A stretch of 33,644 nucleotides of DNA from an uncultured Bacteroidota bacterium (GCA_903944895.1 CAJATL010000181.1:1-33644), one strand, 5' to 3'; counted from the stretch's first letter, positions 23,791 through 32,317 are shown. A program made the numbers and translations. Notes: generated from the sequence alone by a model not told the origin.

Positions 23791-24408
23791 TTATTTTAGC
23801 CCGAATTGATTTACAATTTCCTGCCGCTGATCAAAGGCATCTGGAGGGAAAACCAGACCAAATTTCTCGTTCAGTTTTCCCATTTCCCGGTTCTTTTCAT
23901 CAGAACCTTCAACCCAGCCGTTGTCGGGAGTTAGCTCATGGAAAATGCGTTCGAGATATTCCTCAAAAGGCTGGTTGAAATACATATCGAAAAAACGCAA
24001 TGGCTTGTCGGAAGCATTAAAAAAAGTATGTTTAATCAAACGGGGACGCAAATGCCAGCCGCCGGCCTGCACTTCTACAATGTCATCGCCGATCAGGATA
24101 CTGGCGGTGCCATCAATTACATACATCAACTCATCGAGTTCGTTATGAAAATGCGGAGGTGGCCCCATCAATTTGGGCGCAACGGCACATTCAACGCTCG
24201 AAAACAATCCATTGGTCATGGCCGAACGCACCCAAACACGGATTGCCATGCCTCCATCATCAGCCAAAGGTGGCAACGATGGCAATAATACGGGTTGCAA
24301 TGGACCAGCCGGAGCCGGAGAAGCTGCAGGAGCACCAATCATGTTTTGCGACATAACCCCAAAAGCAGCCATCATGCCTGATTTTAATAAGAAATCTCTT
24401 CTTTCCAT
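23791..24408 (-). CDS. Tat-exported cupin-domain protein
   Basis: 205 residues. The N-terminus MERRDFLLKSGMMAAFGVMS has the twin-arginine export pattern (RRDFL). A proline/alanine-rich linker follows, then a cupin barrel with motif 1 PPHFHNELDELMYVIDG (84-100; H86 and H88 with a nearby Glu as metal ligands) and motif 2 around RPRLIKHTFFN. Single-domain cupins of this kind are small metal-binding proteins or dioxygenase/isomerase-like enzymes in the periplasm; the substrate cannot be told. The gene stands alone, 62 bases upstream of the endolysin-like gene start and in the same direction, so it could be the first gene of that transcript. Confidence 0.83.
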   Translation of the reverse strand: MERRDFLLKSGMMAAFGVMSQNMIGAPAASPAPAGPLQPVLLPSLPPLADDGGMAIRVWVRSAMTNGLFSSVECAVAPKLMGPPPHFHNELDELMYVIDGTASILIGDDIVEVQAGGWHLRPRLIKHTFFNASDKPLRFFDMYFNQPFEEYLERIFHELTPDNGWVEGSDEKNREMGKLNEKFGLVFPPDAFDQRQEIVNQFGLK

Positions 24409-24733
24409 ATTTTTAATTTTATGATAAAATCAGTTTCGTTTACCATCAAATTCACGACAAATGAAACTTGAAGTCGAAATAAAAACAATTCTCGGTCAAA
24501 CTTAATAAACAATTTGGCTGCTGAATGTTTCACGTTTTCAGGAATTTAACTATTATTTAACAAATTAATTCATCTGATTTTAAATGAACCTCTATAATCC
24601 TTTACATCTGTTAAACAATTCAAACCGAACAATGACGACTAAACAAAAAGGCAGATTTCCTGTTTATGTTTCAATAATTATTTTCGGGTTTTAACCGACC
24701 TCAACTCATATTAAATTTTAAACAAAAAGTATT
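24409..24733. other. Intergenic region between divergent genes
   Basis: 325 bases with no gene, between the minus-strand cupin gene and the plus-strand DUF302 gene. It is AT-rich and must hold promoters for both. No clear TAnnTTTG element with a paired TTG was found, nor any strong hairpin or repeat. Confidence 0.5.
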
Positions 24734-25213
24734 ATGAAACCATTAATTTTATCAAGCCTGATCGTATTTTTTCTGCTTTCGGTCAGTGTAAAAAGTCAAA
24801 CCCCAGGCAAACTGGACAAGGATGTCATGTTTTTGGAAAATGAAAGCAAGTACAATTTCGACGAAACCGTTGAAAAGCTTAAAGCCGAAATCGAGAAAAA
24901 GACCTGGAAAGTAATTACCGTTCACGACTTGCAGGAAACCATGAAAAAAAATGGCACCGAAGTGTTGCCGGTAAAGGTTTTTGCGCTTTGTCATCCAAAA
25001 CATTCCGGTAAAATTCTGGCCAAAGATGACGAAAGAATTGTATCGTCGCTCATGCCATGCAGGGTAAGCGTTTACGAAAAAAGTGATGGCAAAACTTACA
25101 TTTCACGCATGAACACCGGCGTTCTGGCAAAGTCGTTTGGTGGGATCGTTGAAGAAGTAATGCAGGATTCAACAAAGGAAGTCGAAGAAATATTAAGTCC
25201 GTTAATCAAATGA
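24734..25213 (+). CDS. Exported DUF302-domain protein
   Basis: 159 residues with a signal peptide (MKPLILSSLIVFFLLSVSVKSQ). The mature part is a DUF302 domain: SKYNFDETVEKLKAEIEKKTWKV, HDLQETMKKNGTEVLPVKVF, ALCHPKHSGKIL, SLMPCRVSVYEKSDGK. DUF302 is a small alpha/beta fold of unknown biochemical function, often periplasmic and found near sulfur, redox or stress genes. A conserved Cys (ALCHP) and a second Cys (MPCR) are present. The gene appears monocistronic, with a repeat-bearing gap downstream. Confidence 0.88.
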   Translation: MKPLILSSLIVFFLLSVSVKSQTPGKLDKDVMFLENESKYNFDETVEKLKAEIEKKTWKVITVHDLQETMKKNGTEVLPVKVFALCHPKHSGKILAKDDERIVSSLMPCRVSVYEKSDGKTYISRMNTGVLAKSFGGIVEEVMQDSTKEVEEILSPLIK

Positions 25214-25561
25214 TCGTGATCTGAAAAATTTCAGTTTACAAAGCGGCGAACATGCCACCAACCCTGAAATGCTTGCAAAGCATGATTCTTCAGGAATTTG
25301 ATAGGATGATCGCCGGTGAAAATTCTATTATTGAGTCTGGTCTGAAAAGGTATCGAGAATTAAAAAAATGGGGCTAAAGCCCAAAATATCAGGCAAATCA
25401 ATTGCCCCACCCTAAGGTAGTTGAGCCTGTCGAAACTAAGGATGGGGCAATTGAAAAATCAGACAGTTACCGGACTTTTGCCACAGGCATCCCTTCGGGG
25501 AGCCCAAAACCAACAGTTTTCAGACCGGACACAATCATGTTAAAAACCAATATCACATTTT
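25214..25561. repeat. Repeat-bearing intergenic region with two palindromes
   Basis: 348 bases without a gene. TGGGGCTAAAGCCCA at 25369-25383 is a short hairpin. A larger inverted repeat has arms CAATTGCCCCA (25399-25409) and TGGGGCAATTG (25443-25453); its loop contains TTGAGCCTGTCGAA (25421-25434), a widespread bacterial intergenic motif that recurs, inverted, at 33420-33440. These are REP-type elements; the first may also end the DUF302 transcript. Confidence 0.6.
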
Positions 25562-25942
25562 ATGTCAGCAATGCTCATTTTCTCGACTGTAACAATAACC
25601 CTGGCGCTCCTGTTTTATTCGGTTGGCGTTTGGGCCGAACGTTTCTCCAAATACCTGAAATCGTGGCATGTAGTCACTTTTTGGATAGGTTTTACTTTTG
25701 ATGTTTGTGGCACCCTGGCCATGCACTACATTTCTGACAACCCGTTTGATTTGACAAACATACACACCTTAACCGGGCAGATTGCACTCTGGCTGATGCT
25801 GGCTCATGCCACATGGGCCACATCGGTGGTGCGTAAAAACAAAACTACCTTGCGTCAAAATTTCCATCGTTATAGTTTGATCGTCTGGCTAATTTGGTTG
25901 ATCCCTTATATCGGCGGCATGATTTTGGGGATGACAAACTGA
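25562..25942 (+). CDS. TIGR03987/HsmA-type membrane protein
   Basis: 126 residues with four predicted transmembrane helices (LIFSTVTITLALLFYSVGVW; VVTFWIGFTFDVCGTLAM; GQIALWLMLAHATWATSVV; LIVWLIWLIPYIGGMILGM). The sequence WHVVTFWIGFTFDVCGTLAM, then HTLTGQIALWLMLAHATWA, fits the family annotated TIGR03987 or HsmA. Histidines in the helices (H36, H55, H67, H82 by count) suggest a possible cofactor or metal site, but the function is not known. A start three codons later (ATG at 25571) is possible. Confidence 0.75.
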   Translation: MSAMLIFSTVTITLALLFYSVGVWAERFSKYLKSWHVVTFWIGFTFDVCGTLAMHYISDNPFDLTNIHTLTGQIALWLMLAHATWATSVVRKNKTTLRQNFHRYSLIVWLIWLIPYIGGMILGMTN

Positions 25943-26039
25943 TGAAACAGTGATGAAATTGGTGATTTTTTGAATTAAAACTGTTTCTACTAATAGATCA
26001 AGGGTAAAGAAACACCATGAAATCCGGCGAAATTTGTAC

Positions 26040-26190
26040 TCACACCTCCAGCACCAGCCCCGCATCAAAACCATTTCCAAATTGCTCGGGATAGTCCCGT
26101 GGGTTGCAGATAATGCGGGTTTTGCCGACAAAATAATCTGCAGTTTGGTGAATATGACCATGAATCCAGAGCTCGGAATTAAAATCTTTG
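26040..26190 (-). pseudogene. 3' fragment of a metallophosphoesterase gene (copy 1)
   Basis: On the minus strand this encodes SELWIHGHIHQTADYFVGKT, then RIICNPRDYPEQFGNGFDAG and LVLEV before a stop codon, nearly the same as the end of the intact gene at 27837-28580 (DLWIHGHMHRPTDYFIGKTR). The reading frame is unbroken back to about 26190, then similarity and the frame are lost. It keeps the GHxH metal motif but lacks the rest of the enzyme. Confidence 0.8.
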
Positions 26191-26357
26191 GTAACCAGTT
26201 ACTTTCTCTCAGAATAAAAGCAAATCGCTAAAGAAGTTTGACCGTTAAATTCTTGAGAGTTGTTTAAAAATCCTAAAAAACAAAGGAGGTTTTTAAAAAT
26301 CTTTAAGGCTTATTTTCAATAGGTTATTTCCCGTAAGGCAGAAAAGAATATATTTTA

Positions 26358-26948
26358 TTAAACAGTGAACACTTCGGTTAAATCAACTTTAAGATCGCCA
26401 TTAAAAATATTCACCGGAATTTTGTCATCTTCGGCATAGATGCCAACAAACTGGAATTTGCTTTTATCATCCAAAATAAAAACGGTTACATTTTCATCGT
26501 TGGGATTTATTATCCAGTATTCGCGAACGCCGTGTTGCTGGTATATTTCAAATTTATCGTGGGTATCTCGTTTCGAATTTTTTGGCGAAATAATCTCAAT
26601 CACCAAATCCGGTGCGCCCAGGCAGCCCCGATCATCCAGCTTTGAAAGGTCGCAAACAATGAAAAGATCAGGCTGTAAAACCGTGTAAACCTGTTTATCA
26701 CTTTTGCTTTTTTCATCTTTTGGAAAACGCACATCCGAAGGGGCAGCAAATCCCTTACAATGCTTATTATGAATGAAATTGCCAAATAATCTTGATAGAT
26801 TGAATGAAATTTCCTGATGCATTCTCGATGGTGCTGGTGTCATCAACCTTATGAAGCCATCGAATAATTCGCGCCTCACATCGTCCATCCAGGTAAGATA
26901 GTCGGCGTAGGTGTAGCGTTTGTTGAGGTCTAAATTCAGCGGATCCAT
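26358..26948 (-). CDS. Uma2-family (DUF820) PD-(D/E)XK nuclease-like protein
   Basis: 196 residues from the ATG at 26948, which gives the typical start (MDPLNLDLNKRYTYADYLTW); a start 19 codons earlier is less likely. Family motifs are LFDGFIRLMTPAP, VLQPDLFIVCD (catalytic Asp), GAPDLVIEIISPKNSKRD (catalytic Glu) and KFEIYQQHGVREYWIINP. Uma2 proteins carry a restriction-endonuclease-like fold and occur in many copies in cyanobacteria and Bacteroidota; no biological role is firmly established. The gene stands alone between two metallophosphoesterase 3' fragments, in a region full of repeats. Confidence 0.87.
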   Translation of the reverse strand: MDPLNLDLNKRYTYADYLTWMDDVRRELFDGFIRLMTPAPSRMHQEISFNLSRLFGNFIHNKHCKGFAAPSDVRFPKDEKSKSDKQVYTVLQPDLFIVCDLSKLDDRGCLGAPDLVIEIISPKNSKRDTHDKFEIYQQHGVREYWIINPNDENVTVFILDDKSKFQFVGIYAEDDKIPVNIFNGDLKVDLTEVFTV

Positions 26949-27005
26949 GACTTGAATTTTAATTTTGACAAAGATAATGATTTTAGAAAGTAATTCAGAA
27001 CTCAA

Positions 27006-27359
27006 AAATTATCACATAAACGAGCGTAATAAAAATTGATAAGAAAAATCGTTTTGTCTTGATTCTATTCAGTTTCATGGCAGTATCAATTCCTCACACC
27101 TCCACCATCAGCGCCGGGTTAAAACCATTGAGATACGCGGCAAAACAGATTTTTGAACATGTTGTGAGCCAAAGAAAACCTGCACTTCTTAATTCTTTAA
27201 AAACAGTCAGGCATTATTCCTTTAGATTTTGATGCAATTTTATAACTTTGCAGATAAGAACTGAGTTTTAATATTAATGATTGAAAAGATTTAAAATTAA
27301 AAAGAAAGTTACCGAATTATCATTAAAAGCACTGAAGATTAAACTAACGCACAAATATT
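27006..27359. other. Intergenic region with a small gene fragment
   Basis: 354 bases between the Uma2-like gene and the small antitoxin-like gene. Apart from the metallophosphoesterase tail fragment at 27094-27145 it is AT-rich and without recognised features. Confidence 0.5.
27094..27145 (-). pseudogene. 3' tip of a metallophosphoesterase gene (copy 2)
   Basis: On the minus strand about 15 codons read YLNGFNPALMVEV-stop, matching the last residues of the intact gene at 27837 (GNGFDPALVVEV). The DNA around the stop codon (TCACACCTCCA) is shared by all three copies. Similarity ends after about 50 bases. Confidence 0.65.
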
Positions 27360-27593
27360 ATGAATAGGACCATAACACTTACAAATGAACAATTCCAGAT
27401 ACTTTCGGACTACAAAGAGTTGGGCTTTAACAACGAAAGTGACTTGTTAAATTATGCGATATCGTTCCTTCAGAAAGAAAAACACAAGCTTAACGACTTA
27501 AAAATGTCTGCTGATTTGTATTCAGAAATTTATAAAAGCGATCAGGATTTGCAGGATTTAACCTCTTCCAGCAAACAAAAAAAAGTGTATTAA
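27360..27593 (+). CDS. Small antitoxin-like protein, no toxin beside it
   Basis: 77 residues: MNRTITLTNEQFQILSDYKE, a helical stretch (ESDLLNYAISFLQKE), then ADLYSEIYKSDQDLQDLTSS. The tail resembles the 'LYxExYxxDxxLxxLT' end of small antitoxins paired with MazF/PemK toxins, and the N-terminal half could be a ribbon-helix-helix-like DNA-binding part. No toxin gene follows; the next 240 bases are a repeat. It may be a solitary antitoxin or a remnant of a pair. The assignment is tentative. Confidence 0.5.
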   Translation: MNRTITLTNEQFQILSDYKELGFNNESDLLNYAISFLQKEKHKLNDLKMSADLYSEIYKSDQDLQDLTSSSKQKKVY

Positions 27594-27628
27594 GACCCAA
27601 TGTTGTTTAGTTAACAAATATAAAATGG

Positions 27629-27740
27629 AACGCGGATCAAACGGATCCGCCAGCCGGCGGACGCGGATTAAAACTGTTTATGATACAAGAAATCCGCGAA
27701 AATCAGCGTTGCTTGCATCAGCGTTATCAGCGTTCAAATC
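27629..27740. repeat. Multi-hairpin intergenic repeat
   Basis: Nested inverted repeats: GCGGATC/GATCCGC and TCCGCC/GGCGGA near 27631-27660, then ACGCGGATT (27660-27668) pairing with AATCCGCG (27691-27698), followed by tandem ATCAGCGTT units to about 27733. Repeats with these words are common in Bacteroidota intergenic DNA. An 88-codon frame across it is not a gene. Confidence 0.6.
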
Positions 27741-27836
27741 CTTAACTAACGACATTGTATTAAGCCCTGCTATTTTAAAATTAAGACCATTAAAGTCTTT
27801 CAGGGAATACAATCATTTTCAAATCAAAAACCCTCC

Positions 27837-28580
27837 TCACACCTCCACCACCAGCGCCGGATCAAAACCATTACCAAATTGCTCGGGATAGCCCCGCGGA
27901 TTGCAGATAATGCGGGTTTTGCCGATGAAATAATCGGTCGGCCGGTGCATGTGGCCGTGAATCCAGAGGTCGGGCTGGTATTGCATGATGAAATTGTCGA
28001 GATTGGAAGCAAAGGCCGGGTTTACAGGATCGTTTTTATATTGATCGGGAATAGATTTTGAACTGGGTGCATGGTGTGTGATTACAACCGTTTTGGCTGC
28101 CGGTATCTTTAAAGAGTTTTCGAGCCAGTGTATCGATTTCCGGTGAATCTGCAGCGCATCCACAGGCCTGAATTTGGAATATTCAGGACTTTTCCGGATG
28201 AGTTTGAAATCGTTCATGTATTGACCTGCTGTTAGCTCAGCAAAAGGAATGTTGCCGTAAAGATTTAAATCCGTCCAAAGTGTGCAACCTAAAATGCGCA
28301 CATCGCCAACAATCAATTCATCATTTTCGAGAAAACGAATATTCGATCCTTCACAAAGTGCCCGGTTGGTTTCGAGCAATTTTGGCCAGGCTTCGCGGTA
28401 ATACTCGTGGTTGCCGTGGATGTAAACCACCGGAAGACCTGCCTCAACCGACTTTGCCCATTCGATGCCTCTTTTCCCAACACCTGTGTCACCAGCCAGA
28501 ATGATAAGGTCGGCATCGGTCTTTGGCAAATCAAACCAGGCAAACTCGATATGCAGGTCGCTGTAAATCTGGAGTTTCAT
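27837..28580 (-). CDS. Metallophosphoesterase (calcineurin-like)
   Basis: 247 residues with the full calcineurin-like metal-site series: D8-x-H10 (YSDLHIE), G30-D31 (AGDTG), G56-N57-H58-E59 (HGNHEYY), VITHHAP near residue 165, and GHMH near residue 213. This is a cytoplasmic two-metal phosphatase or phosphodiesterase; the substrate is unknown. The start codon overlaps the stop of the upstream GNAT gene (ATGA at 28577-28580), so the two are translationally coupled. Two partial copies of its 3' end lie downstream at 27094-27145 and 26040-26190, in the same orientation. Confidence 0.9.
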   Translation of the reverse strand: MKLQIYSDLHIEFAWFDLPKTDADLIILAGDTGVGKRGIEWAKSVEAGLPVVYIHGNHEYYREAWPKLLETNRALCEGSNIRFLENDELIVGDVRILGCTLWTDLNLYGNIPFAELTAGQYMNDFKLIRKSPEYSKFRPVDALQIHRKSIHWLENSLKIPAAKTVVITHHAPSSKSIPDQYKNDPVNPAFASNLDNFIMQYQPDLWIHGHMHRPTDYFIGKTRIICNPRGYPEQFGNGFDPALVVEV

Positions 28581-29080
28581 CTTTCGGCATTTTCTAAAGA
28601 CTTCTCGAACTCATGTTTCAGAATCCCGTATCTCAAAATATCATAATATTTCCCGTCATGATATTTTGCTTGTCTCAAACGGCCTTCCAGTGTAAAGTTA
28701 AGCTTTTCGACAAGCCTCCTTGAAATTTCGTTGTAATCAATAACTTCGGCTTCAAGCCTGTAAAAATTTAGCGTATTAAAGGCGTAGTTCATCATTTTGA
28801 TAAGCACTTCGGTGCCAATTTTCTTACCCTGAAATTCCGGTTTAAGAAACAGGCTCAATTCGGCCTTGCGGTTGTACCACCGGATATTTTTCAAGGCGGT
28901 TTCACCGATAATTTCCTCACCGGCTTCAATTCCAAAAATTATCGAATCGGGCATTGGCTCCTGATAGAGCCACTTTTCGGTGAGATATTTAGACACCGCA
29001 ACATCCTCAATAATTTTTAAGATTTCGGGATGATTTTGTGGTAAAGTTTTTAAAACCATTTCTTTACAAAGAATTATCAT
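28577..29080 (-). CDS. GNAT-family N-acetyltransferase
   Basis: 167 residues of the RimJ/RimL-type GNAT fold (acetyl-CoA dependent acylation of an amine). Recognisable parts: IIGETALKNIRWYNRKAELS (beta-4), LFLKPEFQGKKIGTEVLIKM (acetyl-CoA loop with QGKKIG in place of the usual Q/RxxGxG/A), NFYRLEAEVIDYNEISRRLVEKLNF and TLEGRLRQAKYHDGKYYDIL. It could start at 29080 or at M8 (29059). It is coupled to the metallophosphoesterase gene by a 4-base overlap. Substrate unknown. Confidence 0.87.
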   Translation of the reverse strand: MIILCKEMVLKTLPQNHPEILKIIEDVAVSKYLTEKWLYQEPMPDSIIFGIEAGEEIIGETALKNIRWYNRKAELSLFLKPEFQGKKIGTEVLIKMMNYAFNTLNFYRLEAEVIDYNEISRRLVEKLNFTLEGRLRQAKYHDGKYYDILRYGILKHEFEKSLENAER

Positions 29081-29111
29081 GTTTTATGTTTTAGTAATTG
29101 TTGTATCAAAT

Positions 29112-29648
29112 TTATCCAGATTTCTTAGTGTTAAAGCCTATTGGCTTTCGTGGTTCAGATGGAGGATTTAGCAACTTCTTTAACGCACCAAAAATTAAAC
29201 GGATTTCTTCGCTGTTTTGAGTTACCTGCTTTTCCAACTGATTAATTTTAAGCAAAATATCTTTGTGCGCGGAGAGCATTTCGCGAAGTTTTACAAAAAT
29301 CTCTATTATTCTCACACTCATTTGTATGGCATGATCACTCTTGAGTACATTTGCAAGCATTAACACCCCATGTTCGGTAAAAGCATAAGGCAGAAATCCA
29401 CCCAAATGCTTTTTTGATGGTATCGCAAATTGCGATACCATTAAAAGCACTTCATCATCGGTAAGTTGGAACATAAATGTCTCAGGAAAACGGTTTAGAT
29501 TTCTTTTAACCTGTTCACGCAAACGAATAGGTTTCACCCCATAAAGTAAAGCAATATCTTTATCTAACATTACTTTTTGTCCGCGCAAAAAGTAAATCTT
29601 ATCCTTAATTATTTCTTCTGTTGGGATAGTTAAAACTAACTTACTCAT
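29112..29648 (-). CDS. ORF6N-domain protein
   Basis: 178 residues. An ORF6N domain occupies about 8-95 (KIYFLRGQKVMLDKDIALLY, RLREQVKRNLNRFPETFMFQ, LTDDEV, YAFTEHGVLMLANVL), followed by a helical region (VRIIEIFVKLREMLSAHKDI, likely coiled coil, with QLEKQVTQNSEEI). ORF6N is a DNA-binding-associated domain first described in phage and viral proteins but very common as single genes in Bacteroidota chromosomes. No prophage genes surround it. The function is unknown. Confidence 0.9.
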   Translation of the reverse strand: MSKLVLTIPTEEIIKDKIYFLRGQKVMLDKDIALLYGVKPIRLREQVKRNLNRFPETFMFQLTDDEVLLMVSQFAIPSKKHLGGFLPYAFTEHGVLMLANVLKSDHAIQMSVRIIEIFVKLREMLSAHKDILLKINQLEKQVTQNSEEIRLIFGALKKLLNPPSEPRKPIGFNTKKSG

Positions 29649-29718
29649 AGTTATCTTTTCATTCTAATAATCAACGCTCTATCATAAATTTCTCAAAATA
29701 AATGACTTTTTTGTTTGA

Positions 29719-32259
29719 TTAAAAACCAATTTCAAAATCCTGGTTGGCTTTTAAAAGATAGGATTTGCCCGGAAGCAGCATTTGTAAGGTTCCGATCTGC
29801 ATTTCGGGCCAATAGATGTTTAAACCGATTGCATCTTTTATAATTTCAATCTTGTCGAGCTGACCGGCAAATAATTGCATTACAGGAACCTCCGTTTGTG
29901 AAAGTACCGGAAGCAGGTTCCATCCCGAATAAATGGTGATGTTTTTGTCGGTTGCCAGCGTCCCCTGGATGTTCAGATTGACAGGCTGGCTTGTTTTGAT
30001 AAAATAACCGGATTTAAAGTTCCAGGTTATCAAAGTATTTGAACTATTGCCTGGCTGGTAAAAAACTTTAAGGTTATTCACTATCAGCAGGTTGTTCTGA
30101 ATATCTTTAAAAACCGATTCAATGCTGCTGTCAGCAGGGACTAAAGCTGATGAAACCCCGGCCCAATTGCCACCAAGGTTGATTTGATGGATTAACGGGC
30201 CACCAGGAGCTACAAAAACTGCGTATTCGTGCAGGAGGCAGTTATACCCCGAAATATAAATCGTAGCAATGCCTGAATCAGGAAGTGGTGATGTAAAAAT
30301 AATTTCAGCCTGGCCGGCATCGTTGGTTTTTGCCGTTCCATAAATAATTCCTTCTTTAACAAAAACGCAGCTCAGGTCTTCAACAGGCGCATTGTCCTGG
30401 AAAACTGTAACCGAAACAGTGGTTGCACCTACTGAAATGGTATCCGGCAAAGTTGCTGTGATTTCGATAGGTTCATCAGTCCAGATATTCAGCGCAGCAT
30501 CGCCCAAAACATTGCAATCATAAAAACACCAGCGCAACGCACCCTGCTCCCACTGCCCGGGTGCATTCACCCAGGGTGCAGTCTCAATTTTCGAAATGGT
30601 GTGCGCCATCCCGATATGGCTTTCCTTTTGATGGTAAAGCGCATTAGCAAATTCACGGTGCAGATGAGCCGAAGGTCCTTCGGTCTGACCCTCGTTGAAC
30701 CAGCCATAACGGGAATTCATCACCACCGCTACAGCAAAATTATTGATGTTAAGCATTCGTTCAGCGATACAATCATTACTGTCGAAAGCGCCGCATTTGC
30801 ACCCCTGCGAATAAACTAAAGTAAAATTGTGGGTGCTGCCATTTACCGATTGAAAATTAGCATCGGTAATATCGGGGTTCGAAAGCCGCATTGCATAAGT
30901 GGTGTTGGCATGCCCGACATGATGAATAAATGAATGACCTTCATTGATTTTTTGAATTATCGCGGCCTGTGTCCATTTGCCATTTTCGTCATAAAGGAAT
31001 TCGATGGTGTGGTCTGTTGGTATTCCGGTAGTTTCGTAACCATTATCATCCTGGAAACCAATTAACAGGTTAAGATAATCAGAGCCGTAAGTTTCAGGAT
31101 CGCTCCAAAGGAATTCACCAGCCAGAAGCGGGTTTCGAAGCTCGCCAATTACAGGCTCTGCCTGGTAATTTATCATTTTGTTAAGCATTATATTGAGTTC
31201 GGTCAGACTGGTGAAAGACATCCGGGCCACGCCAATTTCGGGCAGCAGATCATCCTCCCCAATTTCGCCCCAAAGATTGTCGCCATCCGGGTTCCAGTTG
31301 CCGTCCAAAGCTGAATAGTAAAGGTCGGAAGGAATATTATTGTCGGTATAAACTGATGTAGATTGAACCGTGCAATAGAAGCCGCGATAAGGAATATGCT
31401 CCACATCGCCGCCCAGCGTAACGTATTCGACACCATGATTTTGATACTCCTGAATAATATAGTTTCTGATTTTTTCGGGATTATCCAAACCTGGTATAGT
31501 CGAATAAATGAATTCTGTTGTGGCAACTTCAGCAATGATCCCGCGGGTCTTGTAAAGTTCGTTCAAGGGATGAAAAGCATTTTCGAATTGTGACGGTGTA
31601 ATGATGAGCAACCCATAATCATCATTACGGGATTTTCTTGCTGGATAATCTTCAAAAACTTCCATATTTTGAGCCAGGCCGGCAAGACGATTCATCACCA
31701 TTGCTGATGAATTCAGGTTTTGAAGGGCTAGCTCAGCTTTATTATCCTGAATTGTTGTTATTCTGATATTAACACTTTTAAAATACGATAATTTTCCTTT
31801 GGCAGGATTGTATTTTACCGGAGTAAAGGCCGACATTGCCATCGAATAGCCATTTAAAAAGGAGGTGGATAACTGACCGGTCATTTTTTCAGGATAAATC
31901 CCATCCTTCTGATAAACAAATTCATTTTTAATAAAAATGCCGGATCCGCCTTCAGATATGGGCTGTACGTTTTGCATGGGATAAATCAGGTATACGCCAT
32001 CCAAAAAGACCTCTTCACCCGGAATAATTTCGATGCTTCCGGCAATATGACCCGGCGGGAGAAGCAAAGAAACAGAAAAATAGGGAAGCATCGGTTCTCC
32101 GGATAGCCCGGTTTGCATCGCATCATTAAACCGGATCACCTGAAATCCGTTGGCTTCAGAGATTTGCAGATTTGAGAAATGGTAGGCTTTCTCGATAACA
32201 TCTGCCGGCAAGGCATAAGAAATAGCCAACAACAACTGGAAAATAAATATTTTTTTCAT
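29719..32259 (-). CDS. Gingipain-like C25 family cysteine peptidase
   Basis: 846 residues from the ATG at 32259 (a TTG two codons earlier is not needed). A signal peptide (MKKIFIFQLLLAISYALPAD) precedes a propeptide-like region (to about 215), then the C25 catalytic domain: DYGLLIITPSQFENAFHPLN, HGVEYVTLGGDVEHIPYRGF, IHHVGHANTTYAMR with H450 as the likely catalytic His, and VYSQGCKCGAFD with C487 as the nucleophile. About 260 further residues contain an Ig-like segment (DTISVGATTVSVTVFQDNAP). Family members are secreted proteases. Unlike gingipains and the other large secreted proteins in this window, no T9SS type A sorting domain is visible: the protein ends PGKSYLLKANQDFEIGF. Confidence 0.87.
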   Translation of the reverse strand: MKKIFIFQLLLAISYALPADVIEKAYHFSNLQISEANGFQVIRFNDAMQTGLSGEPMLPYFSVSLLLPPGHIAGSIEIIPGEEVFLDGVYLIYPMQNVQPISEGGSGIFIKNEFVYQKDGIYPEKMTGQLSTSFLNGYSMAMSAFTPVKYNPAKGKLSYFKSVNIRITTIQDNKAELALQNLNSSAMVMNRLAGLAQNMEVFEDYPARKSRNDDYGLLIITPSQFENAFHPLNELYKTRGIIAEVATTEFIYSTIPGLDNPEKIRNYIIQEYQNHGVEYVTLGGDVEHIPYRGFYCTVQSTSVYTDNNIPSDLYYSALDGNWNPDGDNLWGEIGEDDLLPEIGVARMSFTSLTELNIMLNKMINYQAEPVIGELRNPLLAGEFLWSDPETYGSDYLNLLIGFQDDNGYETTGIPTDHTIEFLYDENGKWTQAAIIQKINEGHSFIHHVGHANTTYAMRLSNPDITDANFQSVNGSTHNFTLVYSQGCKCGAFDSNDCIAERMLNINNFAVAVVMNSRYGWFNEGQTEGPSAHLHREFANALYHQKESHIGMAHTISKIETAPWVNAPGQWEQGALRWCFYDCNVLGDAALNIWTDEPIEITATLPDTISVGATTVSVTVFQDNAPVEDLSCVFVKEGIIYGTAKTNDAGQAEIIFTSPLPDSGIATIYISGYNCLLHEYAVFVAPGGPLIHQINLGGNWAGVSSALVPADSSIESVFKDIQNNLLIVNNLKVFYQPGNSSNTLITWNFKSGYFIKTSQPVNLNIQGTLATDKNITIYSGWNLLPVLSQTEVPVMQLFAGQLDKIEIIKDAIGLNIYWPEMQIGTLQMLLPGKSYLLKANQDFEIGF

Positions 32260-32287
32260 AGCCAATCATTTTTAGGTATTGATCGGA

Positions 32288-32317
32288 TAAAGATACTATC
32301 AAATTTTAAAAAATCAA
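32288..32317 (-). promoter_or_regulatory. Putative promoter of the C25 peptidase gene
   Basis: On the minus strand TTG (32317-32315) is followed after 19 bases by TATCTTTA (32295-32288), close to the Bacteroidota pattern TTG-N19-TAnnTTTG. It lies about 30 bases before the ATG. The last base of the -7 element deviates. Confidence 0.4.

Noticed and set aside
25402-25701. 99-codon frame across the repeat upstream of the TIGR03987-type gene
   Set aside because: It translates a palindromic repeat (PKVVEPVETKDGAI) and then the out-of-frame start of the real gene.
27625-27891. 88-codon plus-strand frame at the ATCAGCGTT repeat
   Set aside because: It is read through a multi-hairpin repeat and the antisense end of the metallophosphoesterase gene.
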